From Bradyrhizobium lupini (GTDB lineage Bacteria; Pseudomonadota; Alphaproteobacteria; Rhizobiales; Xanthobacteraceae): 64,000 bases of DNA. Each line of letters begins with the position of its first letter. Positions within the stretch are counted from its first letter, which is position 1. Shown in pieces: positions 36,835 through 44,269 of this stretch. The stretch lies in the NCBI RefSeq assembly GCF_040939785.1, contig NZ_CP162553.1:5661001-5725000 (forward strand). The letters run 5' to 3'. A program made the translations under genes and the position numbers. The notes under the pieces were generated by a model that saw only the letters and a list, made by a program, of their open reading frames with translations, had not been told where the DNA came from and searched no databases.

Positions 36835-37102
36835 GGCGCTGATCTCCAGCCCGAAGGTCGCCTTCCCATTGCAAGCGTCGACGGCCGCAGGGCGGATCAC
36901 TGTAAGCCCGTCCAGTCGGGATCGGCAACCCGAGAGCGAGTTGTGATTGCCTGGACAAGCCGCGGGATGAGGCATCCTGTTACCGACGCGATCACACGGT
37001 CGATGCTAGGCCAGCGGCGTCTCGTAAGTCCTTATGGGCTCCTTATGTTGTCCTGATTTTTTCCTTAAGGCCGGGCCGGCGAGCGGGGGTCCTGGCTGGC
37101 GT
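36835..37102. other. Promoter region of the catalase-like gene
   Basis: No gene is seen. The region contains the four-repeat array at 37029-37067. Between the array and the ATG there is room for a promoter and a leader of up to about 190 bases. Confidence 0.5.
37029..37067 (-). promoter_or_regulatory. Four hexamer direct repeats at 11-bp spacing (array 2)
   Basis: On the minus strand TAAGGA (37062-37067), TCAGGA (37051-37056), TAAGGA (37040-37045) and TAAGGA (37029-37034) are each exactly 11 bp apart, pointing toward the catalase-like gene. The order and the deviating second unit match array 1 at 32595-32633, beside the regulator gene. This is strong evidence of a shared operator. Confidence 0.7.
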
Positions 37103-37201
37103 CTAAAGCGACAGCCACACGATCAGGCTCATGCAGGCCAAATGCGCGAGTAAGATCGCGGCGAGATGCAGCGGGCCAGCGTTGAGACGGAGCCCGCGCA
37201 T
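37103..37201 (-). CDS. Very small membrane protein (32 residues)
   Basis: ATG 37201, with a GGAGGCGGCGGG ribosome site, lies 14 bases after the stop of the binding-protein gene. The product MRGLRLNAGPLHLAAILLAH continues as a single hydrophobic segment (ACMSLIVWLSL) and ends. A basic N-terminus and one membrane helix are typical of small regulatory membrane peptides. It would be co-translated with the sulfonate-type binding protein. No family is recognised. Confidence 0.45.
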   Translation of the reverse strand: MRGLRLNAGPLHLAAILLAHLACMSLIVWLSL

Positions 37202-37215
37202 CCCGCCGCCTCCGC

Positions 37216-38196
37216 CTAGTTCGATCCCGCGGCCGCAGCGGTGAAGCTGCGGTCGACGGCTTTGCTGACGTCGAGCTTCTTCGGCAGGATGCCGTAGCGC
37301 GTCGAGCGGTCGGAGGCTTCCTGCACCTCCTTCACGACGTTCTCATCGATCGGAATCGGGCTGGTGCGCTGCGCGGTATAGGCCGAGAGCAGCACGTCCT
37401 CCGGTAGCTTGGTCAACTCGGCCGTGCTCTTGGCATACTCGCCGAGATGATCCAGCGACCACAGCCGCGCCTTGTTCAGCCGCTGGACGAGGTCCTGCAC
37501 CGCCGCACGCTTGCCAGCGATGGCGCTGTCCGAGGCGACGATAAAGGTGATGGTCGGCGTCAGGCCTTCGCCGTTGGCGATTACCCGGGCCTTGTCCTTG
37601 AGCGTCGCGAACGAGACGTAGGGCTCCCACACCGCCCAGGCATCGATCGAGCCCGCGACCAGCGCGATCTTGGCGTCGACCGGGCCGAGCGGCGCGAAGG
37701 TCGCGTCCTCCAGCCTGATCTGCGCCTTCTCCAGCGTGGCGTCGATCAGGAACTGGCCCCAGCCGCCGCGCGTGCCGGCGAGGCGTTTTCCCTTGAGATC
37801 GGCGGCCGATTTGATCGGCGAATCCTGGCGTACGAGAATGGCTTGCGTCTTCGCATCCGACCTTGTGCCGCCGATCGCCTTGATCGGCGCACCGGCCGCG
37901 TAGACCGAAAGGAATGAAAGGTCGCCGGTGTAGCCGACGTCGAGCGCGCCGGCGTTGAGCGCCTCCAGGATTGGAGCTGCCGCGGGGAATTCCGACCACT
38001 CGATTTTGTAAGGCAGATCCTTCGCGTAGCCCGAGATCTCGAGCAGCGAACGATTGCCGCCCTTCTGGTCGCCGACCCGCAGCACGACGGCATCGGCTGC
38101 GAACGACGCCGCCGCCGTCGACAGGGTGATGGCGGCGGCAAGCAGCGATGCAGCGAGCCGGCGCGCGATGGAATGATCGAGGGAGTTGATGCTCAT
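37216..38196 (-). CDS. SsuA-like (aliphatic sulfonate-type) ABC transporter substrate-binding protein
   Basis: This 326-residue periplasmic binding protein has a signal peptide (SLLAAAITLSTAAASFAAD) and a mature part of the NMT1/SsuA family: RVGDQKGGNRSLLEISGY, NAGALDVGYTGDLSFLSVYAAG, AILVRQDSPIKSAADLKGKRLAGTRG in parts, and AWAVWEPYVSFA. These proteins deliver alkanesulfonates, taurine or related compounds to SsuBC-like permeases. ATG 38196 is chosen because it starts the signal sequence. The gene has no own permease but is divergent from a second complete transporter; both promoters share a 13-bp element. Confidence 0.88.
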   Translation of the reverse strand: MSINSLDHSIARRLAASLLAAAITLSTAAASFAADAVVLRVGDQKGGNRSLLEISGYAKDLPYKIEWSEFPAAAPILEALNAGALDVGYTGDLSFLSVYAAGAPIKAIGGTRSDAKTQAILVRQDSPIKSAADLKGKRLAGTRGGWGQFLIDATLEKAQIRLEDATFAPLGPVDAKIALVAGSIDAWAVWEPYVSFATLKDKARVIANGEGLTPTITFIVASDSAIAGKRAAVQDLVQRLNKARLWSLDHLGEYAKSTAELTKLPEDVLLSAYTAQRTSPIPIDENVVKEVQEASDRSTRYGILPKKLDVSKAVDRSFTAAAAGSN

Positions 38197-38278
38197 GTGG
38201 CCTGTCTTGTTGCTTTGCCCACGACGCGTGAGCGAACGATGCAGCGAGACGATCAAGTCTATGGCCGCATGATGCGCG

Positions 38279-38291
38279 GTCAATGAAATGG
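38279..38291 (-). promoter_or_regulatory. Shared 13-bp element with -35 box, leftward promoter
   Basis: CCATTTCATTGAC on the minus strand, followed after 16 bases by TAGACT, 83 bp before the SsuA-like gene at 38196. An identical 13-mer precedes the rightward operon at 38503-38515. Confidence 0.5.
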
Positions 38292-38502
38292 CTAACCGTA
38301 TTGCGCGCGCGATCGGCAAGGACGTTTCAGCGAGGCGCCGATTTCGAGAACGTGCGGTATGCGCCACTGATGCTGCGCAAAAATGAAGCAGGAGAGGGAG
38401 TAGCCCCGTGCTCCGTCAATCGATCCATCGGCGGAAATCCTTTCGTCGTCCTCGCACGCACCGGTGGAGAGAATGACTTCGCTTCGTGCCACATTCGAAA
38501 TT

Positions 38503-38515
38503 CCATTTCATTGAC
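38503..38515 (+). promoter_or_regulatory. Shared 13-bp element with -35 box, rightward promoter
   Basis: CCATTTCATTGAC on the plus strand, with a possible -10 (CATGAT) 17 bases after TTGACG, about 157 bp before the binding-protein gene at 38672. The identical 13-mer facing the other way at 38279-38291 suggests one regulator for both units, perhaps a CysB-type sulfur regulator. Confidence 0.5.
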
Positions 38516-38671
38516 GATACGGCGAACGCGCCGCATGATTTGCGCATCGCATCAAGGCACCGAGCAGGCGCCGGCGAAAAGATTTTCTCTCGACGCAGGT
38601 CCGCACGGAACAGGCGCAACGCAAGCTGTTGTGCCGATGGCGGAGCCGTGCCAGCGCAGGAGTGGAGACGG

Positions 38672-39775
38672 ATGAACGACGACGACAAGCGCGACGGATC
38701 GAGGCTCGACCGGCGCCATTTGCTCCAGGCGGGATTAGCTGCGGCATTCGCTGCGCCGCTCGGTGCCTTCGGTGCGGCACAGGCCTTTGCGCCGCGGACA
38801 ATCGCGCCCGGCGTCGATCTCTCGGAGTTTCCGCTGTGCCGGACTGCGTCGGATGTGCCCGCGCTCACCGGCGCGCCGCGCAAGCTCAAGCTATCCTGGA
38901 ACGCGGGCGCGGTCTGTCTCGCCCCGGTGCCGGTCGCGATCGAGCACGGCTTGTTCCAGAAGCATAATCTCGACATCGAGCTCATCAACTATTCCGGTTC
39001 GACCGACCAGCTGCTCGAGGCCATCGCAACCGGCAAGAGCGATGCCGGTCTCGGCATGGCGCTGCGCTGGCTAAAGCCGCTGGAGCAGGGCTTTGACGTC
39101 AAGATTGCCGCCGGCACCCACGGTGGCTGCATGCGGGTCCTGACCCGCGCCGATTCCAGCGTGAGCAAGCTTGCCGATCTCAAGGGCAAGATCGTCGCGG
39201 TCGGTGATCTCGGCGGCCCAGACAAGAATTTCTTCTCTATTCAGCTCGCCAAGCTCGGTATCGATCCGAACAAGGATGTCGACTGGCGCGCCTATCCCGG
39301 CAACCTTCTCAACGTCGCCGTCGAGAAGGGCGAGGTGCAGGCATTCCTGTCGTCCGACCCGCTGGGTTATCTCTGGCTCAAGGACAGCCAGTACAAGGAG
39401 GTCGCCTCCAATCTCGATGGCGAATATCGCGACAAGAGCTGCTGCATCCTCGGCCTGCGCGGCAGCCTGGTGCGCGAGGAGCCGCTGGTCGCGCGCGCCC
39501 TGACGCAGGCGCTGCTTGATGCCGCGATGTTCACCGCGCAAAATCCGTCTGTGACGGCGAAATCGTTCCAGCCTTACGCGCCGAAGACGGCGTCGCTCAC
39601 CGATATCGAGGGCATGGTGCGCTACCACACTCATCACCATCACCCCGTCGGCGAAGTGCTAAAGCGCGAGCTCAAGGCCTATGCCGACGATCTCAAGAGC
39701 GTGCAGGTGTTCAAGCAGAGCACCGATACGGCCAGATTCGCGGAGCGCATCTATGTCGACGTATTCGCTGTCTGA
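38672..39775 (+). CDS. NMT1/SsuA-like ABC transporter substrate-binding protein with Tat-like signal
   Basis: This 367-residue protein begins with a twin-arginine-like signal (LDRRHLLQAGLAAAFAAPLG), unusual for ABC binding proteins but common among oxidised-sulfur binders of rhizobia. The mature region is NrtA/SsuA-like: KLKLSWNAGAVCLAPVPVA, FQKHNLDIELINYSGSTDQL, IATGKSDAGLGMAL, LKGKIVAVGDLGGPDKNFFS. A run of histidines in RYHTHHHHPVGEVL could bind a metal. The ATG at 38672 has a GGAGTGGAGAC site. It overlaps the permease gene by 23 bases, so it is the binding component of that transporter. Confidence 0.9.
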   Translation: MNDDDKRDGSRLDRRHLLQAGLAAAFAAPLGAFGAAQAFAPRTIAPGVDLSEFPLCRTASDVPALTGAPRKLKLSWNAGAVCLAPVPVAIEHGLFQKHNLDIELINYSGSTDQLLEAIATGKSDAGLGMALRWLKPLEQGFDVKIAAGTHGGCMRVLTRADSSVSKLADLKGKIVAVGDLGGPDKNFFSIQLAKLGIDPNKDVDWRAYPGNLLNVAVEKGEVQAFLSSDPLGYLWLKDSQYKEVASNLDGEYRDKSCCILGLRGSLVREEPLVARALTQALLDAAMFTAQNPSVTAKSFQPYAPKTASLTDIEGMVRYHTHHHHPVGEVLKRELKAYADDLKSVQVFKQSTDTARFAERIYVDVFAV

Positions 39776-40775
39776 CGGCCTTGCCTCCGGCGCGCCGCGC
39801 CTCTCGCGCGCACCGTGGCTGACGAGCTGGGTCCGGGACTCCGGTGCCGGCATTCTCGCCAGCGTGGCGTGGATTGCCTTCGGCCTGTCCTGCCTGTGGT
39901 GGGAGGACGTCGGCGACTGGTCGCGGACCCATTCGCTCGGCATTGCCGCGTTTGTCATCGCAGCGATCGCGTTGTTCGGGACGGTCGGTGCCGATTACCT
40001 CGGTTCGACGGGCCGGGCCTTGCGCCAGCGCGCGCCGTGGCTCGTCGTGCTCGGCGTTGTCCTGACCCTGTGGGAAGTCGCGACGGCAAAATTCGCCTGG
40101 CTACCGTTGCCGTTCTTTCCGCCGCCGCAATCGATCATCGAGGTCTACACCGACGATCTGCCAAAACTGCTCGACAGCGTGTTCGCCTCGGTCAAGCTCC
40201 AGCTCGGCGGCTATCTGATCGGCGCGACGGTCGGCTTCCTGACCGGCGTCTCGATCGGCTGGTCGCGCGCGGTCGGCTATTGGGTGCATCCGGTGCTGCG
40301 CTTCATCGGCCCGTTGCCGGCGACCGCCTGGCTGCCGATCGCCTTCTTCACCTTTCCGTCGAGCTGGAGCGCATCGACCTTTCTGATCGCGCTGGCAACC
40401 GGCTTCCCGGTCACCGTGCTGACTTGGTCGGGTGTCGCGAGCGTGAGCAACGCATATTACGACGTCGCGCGGACGCTCGGGGCGAAGCCTTCCTTCCTGG
40501 TGCTGAAGGTCGCGATCCCCGCGGCCTTGCCGCACGTTTTCGTCGGCCTGTTCATGGGGCTCGGCTCGTCCTTTGCCGTGCTCGTCGTCGCCGAGATGAT
40601 CGGCGTCAAGGCAGGGCTCGGCTGGTACCTGCAATGGGCGCAGGGCTGGGCCGCCTATGCCAACATGTATGCGGCGCTGATCGTGATGTCGTTGCTCTGC
40701 TCCGGCGCGATCACGCTGCTGTTTGCGATCCGCGATCGCCTGCTGGTTTGGCAAAAGGGGACAGTGAAATGGTAG
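39753..40775 (+). CDS. ssuC: SsuC-like ABC transporter permease
   Basis: This 340-residue membrane protein has two N-terminal segments more than the usual SsuC, then the binding-protein-dependent transport core with LLDSVFASVKLQLGGYLIG, FIGPLPATAWLPIAFF, and the EAA-like loop YYDVARTLGAKPSFLVLKVAIPAALPHV. It would carry organosulfur compounds across the inner membrane. ATG 39753 lies inside the end of the binding-protein gene; its stop overlaps the ATPase start at 40769. The tight overlaps make this one operon. Confidence 0.9.
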   Translation: MSTYSLSDGLASGAPRLSRAPWLTSWVRDSGAGILASVAWIAFGLSCLWWEDVGDWSRTHSLGIAAFVIAAIALFGTVGADYLGSTGRALRQRAPWLVVLGVVLTLWEVATAKFAWLPLPFFPPPQSIIEVYTDDLPKLLDSVFASVKLQLGGYLIGATVGFLTGVSIGWSRAVGYWVHPVLRFIGPLPATAWLPIAFFTFPSSWSASTFLIALATGFPVTVLTWSGVASVSNAYYDVARTLGAKPSFLVLKVAIPAALPHVFVGLFMGLGSSFAVLVVAEMIGVKAGLGWYLQWAQGWAAYANMYAALIVMSLLCSGAITLLFAIRDRLLVWQKGTVKW

Positions 40776-41569
40776 CCGCAACCGCACTGGCTGACTTCGA
40801 CGCTCACCCGGCGGCCGGTGCCGCGCTCGACATCGAGCAGGTCAGCCACGCCTTCGACATCGACGGCGCCGAGCTGCCGGTGCTCAGCGACGTCAGCATC
40901 TCCGTCGAGCCGGGCGAGTTCGTTGCGCTGCTCGGCCCCTCCGGCTGCGGCAATTCCACGCTGCTGCGCCTCGTCGCAGGCCTCGACAAGCCCCGGTCCG
41001 GAACGCTGCGCGTGGACGAGGCGCGCATCACGCGACCGCACCCGTCGCGCGTCGTCGTGTTCCAGGATCCCACCTTGTTTCCTTGGCGCACGGTCTGGGA
41101 CAACGTCGCGCTCGGGTTGGAGGCGCAGGGCATCTTGAAGAGCCAGCGTCACCGCGTCGATGCCGCGCTCGATCTCGTGGGGCTATCGTCCTTCCGCAAT
41201 GCCTATCCGCACCAGCTCTCGGGCGGCATGGCGCAGCGCGTCGCGCTGGCCCGTGCGCTGGTCAATGATCCCAAAATCCTCATCCTCGACGAGCCGCTCG
41301 GTAAGCTCGACTCGCTGACCCGCATCACCATGCAGGCCGAGCTGGTCTCACTGTGGCAGCGCAAGGGTTTTACCACGCTGCTGGTGACGCATGACGCCGA
41401 GGAGGCGCTGGTGCTCGCCAACCGCGTCATCGTGTTCAGCGACCGCCCGGCGCGTGTGAAGGCAGACATCCGTGTCGACCGGTCCTATCCGCGCCATCGC
41501 GGCGATCCGTATCTGGTGGATTTGCGCCGCCAGATCCTTGGCCTGCTCGGATTGGACGCCACATGGTGA
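40769..41569 (+). CDS. ssuB: SsuB-like ABC transporter ATPase with altered Walker A lysine
   Basis: This 266-residue ATPase should energise the permease. The ABC signature LSGGMAQRVALARAL, Walker B ILILDEPLGKLDS and H-loop VTHDAEEAL are all intact. The Walker A motif reads GPSGCGNST: residue 62, the invariant phosphate-binding Lys, is Asn (codon AAT at 40952-40954 instead of AAG or AAA). Such a change normally abolishes ATP hydrolysis. It is either a real loss of function or a base error, since one base change separates AAT from AAG. The gene overlaps the next by seven bases (ATGGTGA), so translation remains coupled. Confidence 0.9.
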   Translation: MVAATALADFDAHPAAGAALDIEQVSHAFDIDGAELPVLSDVSISVEPGEFVALLGPSGCGNSTLLRLVAGLDKPRSGTLRVDEARITRPHPSRVVVFQDPTLFPWRTVWDNVALGLEAQGILKSQRHRVDAALDLVGLSSFRNAYPHQLSGGMAQRVALARALVNDPKILILDEPLGKLDSLTRITMQAELVSLWQRKGFTTLLVTHDAEEALVLANRVIVFSDRPARVKADIRVDRSYPRHRGDPYLVDLRRQILGLLGLDATW

Positions 41570-42735
41570 CTTCGATCGCCAAGGGCCGCGCGGCGCATCA
41601 CGAGCCCGACTACATCGCACGTGCCGAGGCGCTGGCCGAGGCTTTCGCCGCCCGCGCGGCCGAGCACGATCGCACCGGCAGCTTCCCGTTCGAGAACTTT
41701 CGCGAGCTTTCCGAAGCAGGCCTGCTGTCGCTGACGGTGCCTGCCGCCCATGGCGGGGCCGGAGCTGGCGCACGATACGCCGCCCGCGTCCTCGGCATCA
41801 TCGGCAAGGCCGATCCGTCGACCGCGCTGGTGCTGTCGATGCACTACATCAACCATCTGGTGATGGCACGGAGCCCGACCTGGCCGGCGCGGCTGTCGCG
41901 CAAGCTTGCACGCGAGAGCGTCGAAGGCCTTGCGCTCGTCAATGCGCTCCGCGTCGAGCCCGAACTGGGCTCGCCTGCGCGCGGCGGCCTGCCCGCGACC
42001 ATTGCACGTCGGACCGAGACCGGCTGGCGGCTCTCGGGGCACAAGATCTATTCGACGGGATCGCCGATCCTGAAATGGTATCTGGTCTGGGCGCGGACGG
42101 ACGAAGCCGAGCCGCGCGTTGGACAGTTCCTGGTGCCGGCGGGCCTGCCAGGCACGCGCATCGTCGAGACATGGGATCATCACGGCCTGCGGGCCAGCGG
42201 CAGCCACGACGTCATCTTCGAGGACGTCGTGATACCCCTCGATGCCGAGATCGATGTGCGCGAGCCGGCGGACTGGCGCGCACCTGATGTGGCGCAGGCG
42301 ACGGTCCACACGATCTTTGTCGCCGCGATCTATGACGGCGTTGCGCGGGCTGCACGCGACTGGCTGGTCGGGTTCCTGAAGCAGCGGGTCCCTGCCAGCT
42401 TGGGCGCGCCGCTTGCGACCTTGCCGCGGGCGCAGGAGATCCTTGGCGCGATCGAGGCGCGGCTCATCGTCAATGCACGGCTGATCGCATCCTTTGCCGG
42501 TGATTTCGATGACGGTGTCGCGCTTTCCGCGGCCGAGTCCAACGTCATCAAGCTGGCCGTCACCAATAACGCCGTCGCCGCGGTCGAGAATGCCTTGTCG
42601 CTGACCGGCAATCACGGCCTGTCCCGCGCCAATCCGCTGGAGCGGCACTATCGCGACGTCCTGTGCGGTCGCGTGCACACGCCGCAGGACGATTCCACGC
42701 GCACCGGCCTCGGCCGTGCCGCATTGGGCCACTAG
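41563..42735 (+). CDS. SfnB/DszC-like acyl-CoA dehydrogenase-family flavoprotein
   Basis: This 390-residue protein has the acyl-CoA dehydrogenase fold: N-terminal helical domain (FPFENFRELSEAGLLSLTVPAAHGGAG), the flavin-loop HYINHLVMARSPTW, beta domain (TETGWRLSGHKIYSTGSPILKWYLVWAR) and the C-terminal helices with SLTGNHGLSRANPLERHYRDVLCGRVHTPQDD. Members of the SfnB and DszC branch are FMNH2-dependent monooxygenases on sulfones or thiophenes rather than dehydrogenases, consistent with an organosulfur transporter operon that also carries an LLM monooxygenase. It overlaps the ATPase gene. Substrate is unknown. Confidence 0.88.
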   Translation: MVTSIAKGRAAHHEPDYIARAEALAEAFAARAAEHDRTGSFPFENFRELSEAGLLSLTVPAAHGGAGAGARYAARVLGIIGKADPSTALVLSMHYINHLVMARSPTWPARLSRKLARESVEGLALVNALRVEPELGSPARGGLPATIARRTETGWRLSGHKIYSTGSPILKWYLVWARTDEAEPRVGQFLVPAGLPGTRIVETWDHHGLRASGSHDVIFEDVVIPLDAEIDVREPADWRAPDVAQATVHTIFVAAIYDGVARAARDWLVGFLKQRVPASLGAPLATLPRAQEILGAIEARLIVNARLIASFAGDFDDGVALSAAESNVIKLAVTNNAVAAVENALSLTGNHGLSRANPLERHYRDVLCGRVHTPQDDSTRTGLGRAALGH

Positions 42736-42764
42736 CCTGCCGCCAAAGATTCAGGGAGAACATC

Positions 42765-43865
42765 ATGTCGGTCGAGTTCATCGGCTTTATCGCCAACAGC
42801 AATGCTTCCGAGACCATCGTACGCCAGGGCCCGGTGCTCGATGCCGCCTATATCGAGACGGTCGCGAAGGCGCATGAGCTCGCGGGTTTCGATCGTGCGC
42901 TGCTGGCGTTCCATTCGACCACGCCCGATGCGCTCCAGGTCGCACAGCATGTGCTGACCATCACCAAATCGTTGAAAGTGATGATCGCGCAGCGACCGGG
43001 CTTTACCGCGCCGACGCTGCTCGCGCGGCAGCTTGCGACGCTTGACCAACTCTATGGAGGCCGCGTCTCGCTCCACGTCATCACCGGCGGCAATGCAGCC
43101 GAGCTCAGGCAGGACGGCAATACGCTCGACGACAAGGACGAGCGTTACGCCCGCACCAGCGAGTTTCTCGACGTGGTGAAGCTGGAATGGACCAGCGAGA
43201 AGCCGTTCAACTACAGCGGAAAGTACTACAACGTCGAGAACGGTTTTTCGCAGGTGAAGCCGCTGCAGAAGGCCGGCATCTACACCTTCGTCGGTGGTGG
43301 CTCTGACGCTGCGATCGACGTCGCAGGCAAGCATGCCGACACCTTTGCGCTGTGGGGTGAATCCTATGCGCAGGTGCGCGACGTCACCTCGCGGGTTCAC
43401 AATGCGGCCGTCAGGCAGGGCCGTCGGACGCCGCGCTTCAGCCTCTCGGTGCGGCCGATCATCGCTCCGACCGAGAAGCAGGCCTGGGAAAAGGCGGACG
43501 AGATTCTTGCGCGCGCCACCGCGCTCCAGGACAAGACCGGCTATCGCAAGCCCGCCGACGGCCATGCCACCGCTGGCGCGCGGCGTCTGCTCTCGCTCGC
43601 CGACCAGGGCAGCCGCATCGACAAGCGGCTGTGGACCGAGATCGCAAAGCTCACCGGCGCCAACAGCAACACCACCGCGCTGGTCGGCACGCCCGAGCAG
43701 GTCGCCGAGGTCTTCGGCGACTATTACGACCTCGGCGTCAGCCATTTCCTGATCCGCGGCTTCGATCCGCTTCCCGATGCCATCGAGTATGGCCGCGAGC
43801 TGATCCCGCTGACGCGCGAGCTGATCGCCAAGCGCCAGGCTGTTCGCGGCGAGGCGGCGGAATGA
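42765..43865 (+). CDS. ssuD: SsuD-like LLM-class flavin-dependent monooxygenase
   Basis: This 366-residue protein belongs to the bacterial luciferase/alkanesulfonate monooxygenase group (TIM barrel). Features are EFIGFIANSNASE at the N-terminus, FDRALLAFHSTTPDALQVAQ, MIAQRPGFTAPTLLARQLATLD, SLHVITGGNAAELRQDGN and GVSHFLIRGFDPLPDA. It would use FMNH2 and O2 to release sulfite from alkanesulfonates. ATG 42765 has a CAGGGAGAA ribosome site; the upstream extension is not coding. It is the last clear gene of the operon. No flavin reductase (ssuE) is in the window. Confidence 0.9.
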   Translation: MSVEFIGFIANSNASETIVRQGPVLDAAYIETVAKAHELAGFDRALLAFHSTTPDALQVAQHVLTITKSLKVMIAQRPGFTAPTLLARQLATLDQLYGGRVSLHVITGGNAAELRQDGNTLDDKDERYARTSEFLDVVKLEWTSEKPFNYSGKYYNVENGFSQVKPLQKAGIYTFVGGGSDAAIDVAGKHADTFALWGESYAQVRDVTSRVHNAAVRQGRRTPRFSLSVRPIIAPTEKQAWEKADEILARATALQDKTGYRKPADGHATAGARRLLSLADQGSRIDKRLWTEIAKLTGANSNTTALVGTPEQVAEVFGDYYDLGVSHFLIRGFDPLPDAIEYGRELIPLTRELIAKRQAVRGEAAE

Positions 43866-44269
43866 TCCGTCTCATGCTGGCCGGCGCGATAATGTTCGGC
43901 TGGTCGCGGACGAGCAGAGCGCAATCGACCTCTACCTTCACTGGGGTCTGATCAAGCAGAAGCTCGAGGCGGCCGAGATCGCTACTGCGCAGAGCCGGGA
44001 CCCATGCCGCACAGATGCTCCCGGTGAGATAGGCCCCGGCTCAGCAGCGTACCACTGCGTGATGCGCCGCGTCCGGGGCACGAGATCTCACAAGGCTCTC
44101 AAGCATCCGTGAAGCGGGCAGAGCGCATTCCAACCCGGCCGATTTCGCGATGCGTTCGTTCTGCGTTTCATGCCAGCGACAGCACCCGCATTGCTATTTG
44201 CACCAACTCGCTTGCAGCACGCCCGGTCTCCTCAAAAATCATCCAGACGACCACATCGGGAGACCGGCC
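43866..44269. other. Gap with a possible broken coding remnant
   Basis: A frame at about 43888-44112 without its own start encodes VADEQSAIDLYLHWGLIKQ and neighbouring residues, which look protein-like, while a small frame from ATG 43862 (MIRLMLAGAIMFG) gives a signal-like start in another frame. Joining the two would need a one-base shift, as in six other genes here. No function can be given. The rest of the gap shows nothing. Confidence 0.25.

Larger units (their letters stand above)
38197..38671. other. Divergent promoter region of the organosulfur genes
   Basis: No gene is seen in these 475 bases. CCATTTCATTGAC occurs twice, each copy oriented toward its own gene: on the minus strand at 38279-38291 and on the plus strand at 38503-38515. 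In each case TTGAC could be the -35 box, followed at 16-17 bases by TAGACT (minus) or CATGAT (plus). Confidence 0.5.
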
